From contig CM067310.1 in the NCBI GenBank assembly GCA_034231615.1, positions 6,078,010-6,142,009 of the forward strand: 64,000 nt of DNA, given 5' to 3'. A program made the translations under genes and the position numbers. The notes beneath the pieces are model-generated. The model ran no database searches. It saw only the letters and a program-made list of their open reading frames with translations, and was not told the origin of the DNA. This stretch comes from Meghimatium bilineatum. Lineage: Eukaryota; Mollusca; Gastropoda; Stylommatophora; Philomycidae. Position 1 is the first letter of the stretch, and each line of letters begins with the position of its first letter. Positions 58,110-64,000 of this stretch are shown one piece after another.

Positions 58110-59688
58110 TAATTAAATTATCATTTTCATATTTAATCATTCTTTTATCAAACTCATAATCATACATTTTGATATGTTCTCTATTTTCTAATTTTCTATC
58201 TTTTTTATTAATTTTTATCATTTTATATTCAACTAAATCATATTTTTCCTTATCATCAGTAATCAATTTTATTTTTTTATCCATTGTAATTTTCTCTTCT
58301 GCTTCATTATTTATTCTAAAACCTTTACATGTTCCTACTATTTTTCTGGTATTTAATTTCATACTATAATCTTTTGGTCCTAATGAAACAAAGGTTTTAA
58401 TATATTCAGATTTATGTTTATCAGAAATTTCTTCTGTTAATTGCCCTAATCCTGTTCCAATGTTTGATTTTATTTTTTCACAAACTTCAGAATTATCATC
58501 ATTAAAAATTATTGAATCAGTATCACAATACATTACTCTTTCTTGTAAAGTATCTAATAATTTCATATAATCTCAATCTAGCGTGTGTTGTAGTATATAA
58601 AGCAATATAAATATTTACATTAGGATTTGGTCTTAAATAATGTTCTTTAGTTTTATAGTCTACTAAAACAACATCATCGTCTAATATTATGGTAGAAACA
58701 TTTTTATATTTTTTGTTATAAATAATATTAGTTAACTGGTCAGAATTATAAGTATATTCTGTTTGTGTATAATTATCTTTCATTCCATAATGACCCCATA
58801 AAGAGTTTAGACATATTTTTGCTATAAATCTCAATCCTACATTATATTTTACTTTATCTATATTTAAATTATAAGCAAGATTATCTACCATATATTGTAT
58901 TTTGGCTTCACAATTTTCATCATTTTTACAATTTGATTTACATAAATGATTACATTTACAACCTGATGCTTCTAATTTATATTTCATAAACATATCAACA
59001 TATTCTTCAAATAATCCTTTCATTCTTTCTTCAAAATATTCTAATTCATATATTTTTAGTAATTTATAACCTTTTTCTAATGCTTTATCAATTTCAATTG
59101 TTGCCCAAGTTCCAATAATAGTTCTTTCTTTTTCAGAATGATTGCATTCTTTATTTCTAAAATTTTTACAAAATTGACATCTTTTCATTGCATGAATTTT
59201 ATCATATTTAGAAGTAAACTTTCCCCAAACATCATTTAGATGTACACAATCAATATTTATTCTTTCCATACATGTTTTACATAAACCAAATAATAATTTA
59301 TGTGCATCTTTTGTTTTTTGTTTATATGGTAAAACAGGAATTAATAATTTTCTAGGTGGTAATATTTTACATTTCATAATTCCAAAGTATCTTTTTTCAA
59401 TGTATTCACTAACTGAAATATTTATAAGAGTTTTATGATGTCCAATAGGATATTCATCATATTTATTAACAGTTGGATATAATGATACAAAATCTACATA
59501 TTTATTAACAGTTGGATATAATGATACAAAATCTACATATTTACCTTTTAAGTTTTCTGTGTTATTATATAATTGAAAAGTTTCTGTTCTACCACCATAA
59601 AATGCATCTCTTTTATTTATAGGTTTTAAAGATTCATCTATAGGAGGATATTTATTCTTATCAGATTCACATTCTCAAATTGTAGTTA

Positions 59689-59966
59689 CACCCGTGTGTT
59701 GCCAGGGCCCAAAAGGGGAGCAAAGAATAGCAACACTGTTTACCTTCCATGCATGTCGTAAAAGGTGACTAAGGACGTTATGGGATGGAGTTGGCTGTCC
59801 CATCCCATATAGGGCCAGTGACCCAAAGCTTTGCTGAAGTCGGATGTGTCAGGCCGAAAGGTGCAGATATAGCAGCAATGCTGTAAACCATGACACACCG
59901 CATTCCGTTCTCCGGACTAAATCCTGTTAATATGCAGGAGTTTGAGAACGAACGCAGAAGAAGAAG
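59689..59966 (+). mobile_element. SINE-A inserted in the Polinton
   Basis: A young, full-length copy, from GTGTGTTGCCAGGGCCC to GAGTTTGAGAACGAACGCAG and (GAA)n. It is flanked by a perfect 12-base duplication, AAATTGTAGTTA, at 59677-59688 and 59967-59978. It shows that SINE-A was active after the Polinton had settled here. Confidence 0.93.
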
Positions 59967-61446
59967 AAATTGTAGTTATTTTAATTTTGTCATCCTTGTA
60001 ATATTCTTTAATATCTTTTTCTCTATTTTTTGTTTCATTATATAATTCTTTCATAGTTTTATTTCCTTTTTTTTTACATATTTCTTCAGGATGAAAACAT
60101 TTTGGACATCCATAAAAATAACAACCATAAAATTCATAAATATATTTAGTTTTAGTTTTTCTATCAAAATAATAACCATCAAGTTTATATTTTTTACCTT
60201 TAAAATAAATTTCTTTTTCACCACGTCTTTTAGCATGTTGTATATTCATTTCAAAAGATTCTAACCATTGAATTGCTTTATAAGATTGATTATCTTCATA
60301 TATAGGTTTTATGAATTCCTATGGTTTTTTCTTTCAACATAAATGTTTTAAAAATATTTGTACATAATTGTGCTATAGTTATACATTGAAAAGGATCTAT
60401 ATAATTTTTTGTAATCTCTAAAAATGTAGTTCTATATATAGCACAGCCTTTTGCTAATATTAAAACATTTAATAAACAATAATAAAATATTTCTTTTTGA
60501 AAGTTAAACTTTTTATCTTTTACAGTATTATACCATAATTCTAAATTCTTTTTATTCTTTTCATTCATATCATTATAACCGTAATATTTTAACCTTGGAT
60601 ATTTACCTTTATAATTTTGATTTGCTTTTGTATTAAAATGATGAGGAAAATAACCTTTATTTCCTTTAAAATCAAATGATTCGGGAAATCTGGATAATCC
60701 CATTAATGTAAAATTAATAAAATCTATAAATCTTATTCCAGTATTTTTTATTACAATATAAGTTATTTTTAAACCAGAAGATAAATGATTTAATTTCAAT
60801 TTTATTTTTAGTTAACCATCCTAAAATAGGATTCATATCATATCCTTTTCCATAAAAATGTGAAATAAAAGTATATCCCTTAAAATCATTAGAAATAAAT
60901 AATATACAAAATTTATCAATAACAAATTTTTTATTTTTAAATCGCATTATTTCTTTTAAACAGTGTGTATTAAATTTATCTATTTCAACATCAAGAATCT
61001 TTTTATCTAAAGAATATTTTATAATAACATCAGGTTGAATTCTATATATTATAGATTCAGTAATATCATATGCTATACAATAATTCATTATATGAATACC
61101 TTTTTCTTGATTAGCTTCAAAATCAAAATATATTTATATTTTTTATCTTTTAAAGGTTTTGGAATTAATTTTTTCATATAACATTCATGTTTGGAGTTTA
61201 TACTCCGTAAATACTTTTCACCACAAGTATAACAATTTATCATATTACAAATATGTTCATCTGGTTTTTCATAATTTGCTGAAAATATTTGTAAACACAA
61301 ATTACACATCCATTGTTTTGATCTAGATTTTAAATCATCTTTACCTTCTTTATAAGAAATATTTTTATCTGATTTATAAATAACAGGAAATGTCTTTCTA
61401 CATTTATCACACGACCATTTTTTAATATTTTTCTTACATTTATGTT

Positions 61447-62236
61447 GAGTTATATATAACCTATTAAACAAGTTTTTACAAAATCCACTTTTGGCTAAAA
61501 ATCCTGAAATGTTAGATATATAACCTATTAAACAAGTTTTTACAAAATCCACTTTTGGCTAAAAATCCTGAAATGTTAGATATATAACCTATTAAACAAG
61601 TTTTTACAAAATCCACTTTTGGCTAAAAAATCCTGAAATGTTAGATATATAACCTATTAAACAAGTTTTTACAAAATCCACTTTTGGCTAAAAAATCCTG
61701 AAATGTTAGATATATAACCTATTAAACAAGTTTTTACAAAATCCACTTTTGGCTAAAAAATCCTGAAATGTTAGATATATAACCTATTAAACAAGTTTTT
61801 ACAAAATCCACTTTTGGCTAAAAAATCCTGAAATGTTAGATATATAACCTATTAAACAAGTTTTTACAAAATCCACTTTTGGCTAAAAAATCCTGAAATG
61901 TTAGATATATAACCTATTAAACAAGTTTTTACAAAATCCACTTTTGGCTAAAAAATCCTGAAATGTTAGATATATAACCTATTAAACAAGTTTTTACAAA
62001 ATCCACTTTTGGCTAAAAAATCCTGAAATGTTAGATATATAACCTATTAAACAAGTTTTTACAAAATCCACTTTTGGCTAAAAAATCCTGAAATGTTAGA
62101 TATATAACCTATTAAACAAGTTTTTACAAAATCCACTTTTGGCTAAAAAATCCTGAAATGTTAGATATATAACCTATTAAACAAGTTTTTACAAAATCCA
62201 CTTTTGGCTAAAAAATCCTGAAATGTTAGATATAAC
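61447..62236. repeat. 65-bp tandem array, about 12 copies
   Basis: Units start with GTTAGATATATAACC at 61511, 61575, 61640 and then every 65 bases to 62225, and contain ACAAGTTTTTACAAAATCC. The early units are 64 bases and the rest exactly 65 and almost identical, so the expansion is recent. It lies inside the polymerase region. Confidence 0.97.
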
Positions 62237-62999
62237 ATCCAAATGTGTATCATGATGATATAAGTACATTTGTTCTTCATATTTTTTCATTTCCTTCATA
62301 CATTATATTTTCAGTATTATTAGAACCAAAAATTTTTATTCTTATTTTCAAAAAATCTTCAAATATTTTTAAATCATCTAAATTATTACCATCTTTTTTA
62401 ATTTCTACATTAGCTTCTTTATGTAAACTTTTAGCATAATTTTTTTTTGTAATGATCTTCCTTCTTTAATATGTTTTATCTGACTATCTGTTAAATTCTT
62501 AAAGTATTTTATTCTTGCTAATGATGTTACAATAGCTCTTGATAAACACATTTTATCAATATTTTTAATTGTTATTATTGAACTTTTATTAATAGTATCA
62601 ATTAATTTATTTCCTAAATTTACTCCACCAACAGGATTTGGTATTACAGAAAGTTCAAATATAACATCATTAATATCTAATTCTTCTGCACTATTTAATA
62701 ATCTAACTAATCTATTATAGAAAAATTCAGCAACATTATTAACATTATGATAAGGATAACTATTATGTCTTGTATAAATTATATCATTTAATCTAGAATC
62801 TAACATAACTCTAGAATTAGGAAAATTATGAGTAGCATTTATTACCATATTTTCTATTGCATTATTAATATTTTCTCTAATTTCATTTAACATATTTATT
62901 CTATATCGAAAAATATGAATATTTTGTCTATGAATATATTTCCTAATTAAATTTATTTTATAAGGTCTTTGTTTTGAAATCTGTATATCATTAATTTTA

Positions 63000-63400
63000 T
63001 ATAAAGGATTTATTTTAGAATATCTAATTCTTTGTGGTGTAATTGTTTTAATTTTATATAAAGGATTTATTTTAGAATATCTAATTCTTTGTGGTGTAAT
63101 TGTTTTAATTTTATATAAAGGATTTATTTTAGAATATCTAATTCTTTGTGGTGTAATTGTTTTAATTTTATATAAAGGATTTATTTTAGAATATCTAATT
63201 CTTTGTGGTGTAATTGTTTTAATTTTATATAAAGGATTTATTTTAGAATATCTAATTCTTTGTGGTGTAATTGTTTTAATTTTATATAAAGGATTTATTT
63301 TAGAAAATCTAATTCTTTGTGGTGTAATTGTTTTAATTTTATATAAAGGATTGATTTTAGAATATCTAACTCTTTTAGGTGTAATTATATCATCATGGAA
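63000..63400 (-). repeat. 57-bp coding repeat in the Polinton polymerase N-terminus
   Basis: About seven units of 57 bases encode the 19-residue repeat INPLYKIKTITPQRIRYSK on the minus strand. The repeat is strongly basic (Lys, Arg) with regular Pro residues. The outermost units have diverged while the inner ones are almost identical. Confidence 0.95.
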
Positions 63401-63460
63401 TTTATGTAATCCCGATAAACGAATAGGGTTTTCGTTATGCGGGAATTTTTTTCCTTTCAT

Positions 63461-63633
63461 TTTTTAAGGAATAATTTTATTATACAATTATAATTATAAT
63501 TTTTATATTTTTAAAAATGGAAGAAAAATTTAGTGAGTTTATAAATACAATAAAAAAAACTATATTTCTACAGATAAACTAGATAATTTTATAAAATGTG
63601 TTGAAAAATTTAAAATAGAAAATAATTTAAATA
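63461..63633. other. Intergenic spacer between divergent Polinton frames
   Basis: Very AT-rich sequence between the polymerase start (minus) and a small plus-strand ORF, a likely two-way promoter region in an intact element. Confidence 0.35.
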
Positions 63634-63897
63634 TTGAAAAATCTCACCCCTATTAAAAAGAAAAAGAAAGTTCCAGAAGATTTAGAAAAAAAATTATTTG
63701 AAATAACTAATGTAGAAAAAATTACTTTAAAATTTAATAAAGAAAGTTCTGATACAGAAATTATAGATATATGTGATAAAATAATAAATTATTTAGATGA
63801 TCTTGAACAAAGAAATAAAACTTATTATTATACACTTGGGGAATTATTAAGTATTCTTGAAAGTAGAAGAGATAGTACTCCGTATAATGAAAAATAA
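63634..63897 (+). CDS. Unknown small Polinton ORF, right side
   Basis: 87 codons, starting MKNLTPIKKKKKVPEDLEKK, Lys- and Glu-rich with heptad-like spacing that suggests a coiled coil (IIDICDKIINYLDDLEQ). No domain was recognised. It belongs to the Polinton by position and base use. Confidence 0.5.
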   Translation: MKNLTPIKKKKKVPEDLEKKLFEITNVEKITLKFNKESSDTEIIDICDKIINYLDDLEQRNKTYYYTLGELLSILESRRDSTPYNEK

Positions 63898-64000
63898 TTT
63901 CTAATTTTTGCTAAAGAAAATTTAATAGAAGTGAATCAACTATTAATAATTATATAAGATTTTATCATATTTGTAATGAATATTCTATTTTACATAGTTG

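Larger units (their letters stand above)
58087..63460 (-). pseudogene. Polinton protein-primed DNA polymerase B, broken
   Basis: The minus-strand region has the features of a Polinton DNA polymerase B. Near its 3' end is the polymerase motif C, MYCDTDSII (58490-58535), and motif B, KICLNSLWGHYGM (58780-58830). Further upstream are the exonuclease-side blocks SRFPESFDFKGNKGYFPHHF (about 60630-60700) and, near the N-terminus, DKMCLSRAIVTSLARIKYF (about 62500-62560), typical of this family's start. The N-terminal part holds a 19-residue tandem repeat. A 65-bp array (61447-62236) and a SINE-A (59689-59966) lie within the region. The copy is broken in several places. Confidence 0.88.
55360..64000. 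mobile_element. Polinton/Maverick element, broken, right part beyond the window
   Basis: A large virus-like DNA element fossil. Its parts are an integrase region, a phospholipase A2-like region, an adenain-like protease region, a small unknown ORF, a DNA polymerase B region and another small ORF. AT-richness rises sharply from about 55.36 kb, which is the likely left end, but the terminal repeat cannot be confirmed because the other end is outside the window. Capsid genes were not seen and would lie to the right if present. It is broken, with roughly half a dozen or more breaks over the recognisable genes. It also carries a SINE-A and two expanded tandem arrays. It is of moderate age: domains are still easy to recognise. 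Confidence 0.9.

Noticed and set aside
61447-62236. CRISPR array
   Set aside because: Units are directly adjacent without variable spacers, in a eukaryotic context. The same applies to the other tandem arrays.

Overview
This window is nuclear DNA of a metazoan, most plausibly a marine invertebrate such as a mollusc; the species cannot be fixed from the sequence. The only clear host gene is a spliced beta-tubulin gene with canonical GT/AG introns and large repeat-filled introns. Everything else is transposons, their fossils, satellites and repeat-rich spacer. There are no rRNA genes, no free tRNA genes and no CRISPR.

Layout. Bases 1-16979 (block A) and 37911-54184 (block B) are two direct copies of one segment, nearly identical over long stretches. 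Each copy holds the same insertions in the same order: a short LINE 3' end, a SINE, an RTE-type LINE in a nested insertion, a 14-bp satellite, a composite I-type LINE with ORF1 and an endonuclease, two more RTE fragments, a GC-rich island, a 160-bp satellite array carrying an embedded SINE, and older LINE and SINE fragments. Block A starts at the window edge, so its left end is not seen. Between the copies lie an I-type LINE 3' end on the minus strand (16980-17765), the beta-tubulin gene (coding exons 2 to 5, 18547-29157), repeat-rich flank, and a second I-type LINE copy on the plus strand (36500-37470). After block B come a 33/36-bp minisatellite and, from about 55.36 kb to beyond the right edge, a broken Polinton/Maverick element.

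The transposons fall into a few families that seem to depend on each other. I-type LINEs end in a (GAA)n tail. Two SINE families (called SINE-A and SINE-B here) end in a similar motif and tail, so they may use the LINE machinery. RTE-type LINEs end in a (TGA)n tail, and three of them have clear 10 to 12 bp target-site duplications. A tRNA-derived SINE (SINE-C), a MITE-like repeat (G) and two unnamed repeats (D and E) fill the tubulin introns and flanks. Local tandem amplification of very different sequences recurs all along the window.

The tubulin gene is well conserved, but this copy has a 4-bp insertion in the T4 nucleotide-binding loop, Arg at position 96 in place of the conserved Gly, and Gln at position 276. 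Exon 1 was not found. It is either a recently dead or unusual paralogue, or it carries sequence errors. The Polinton has integrase, phospholipase A2-like, adenain-like protease and protein-primed DNA polymerase B regions. Its polymerase region has an odd basic 19-residue repeat at the N-terminus and a SINE inserted further on.
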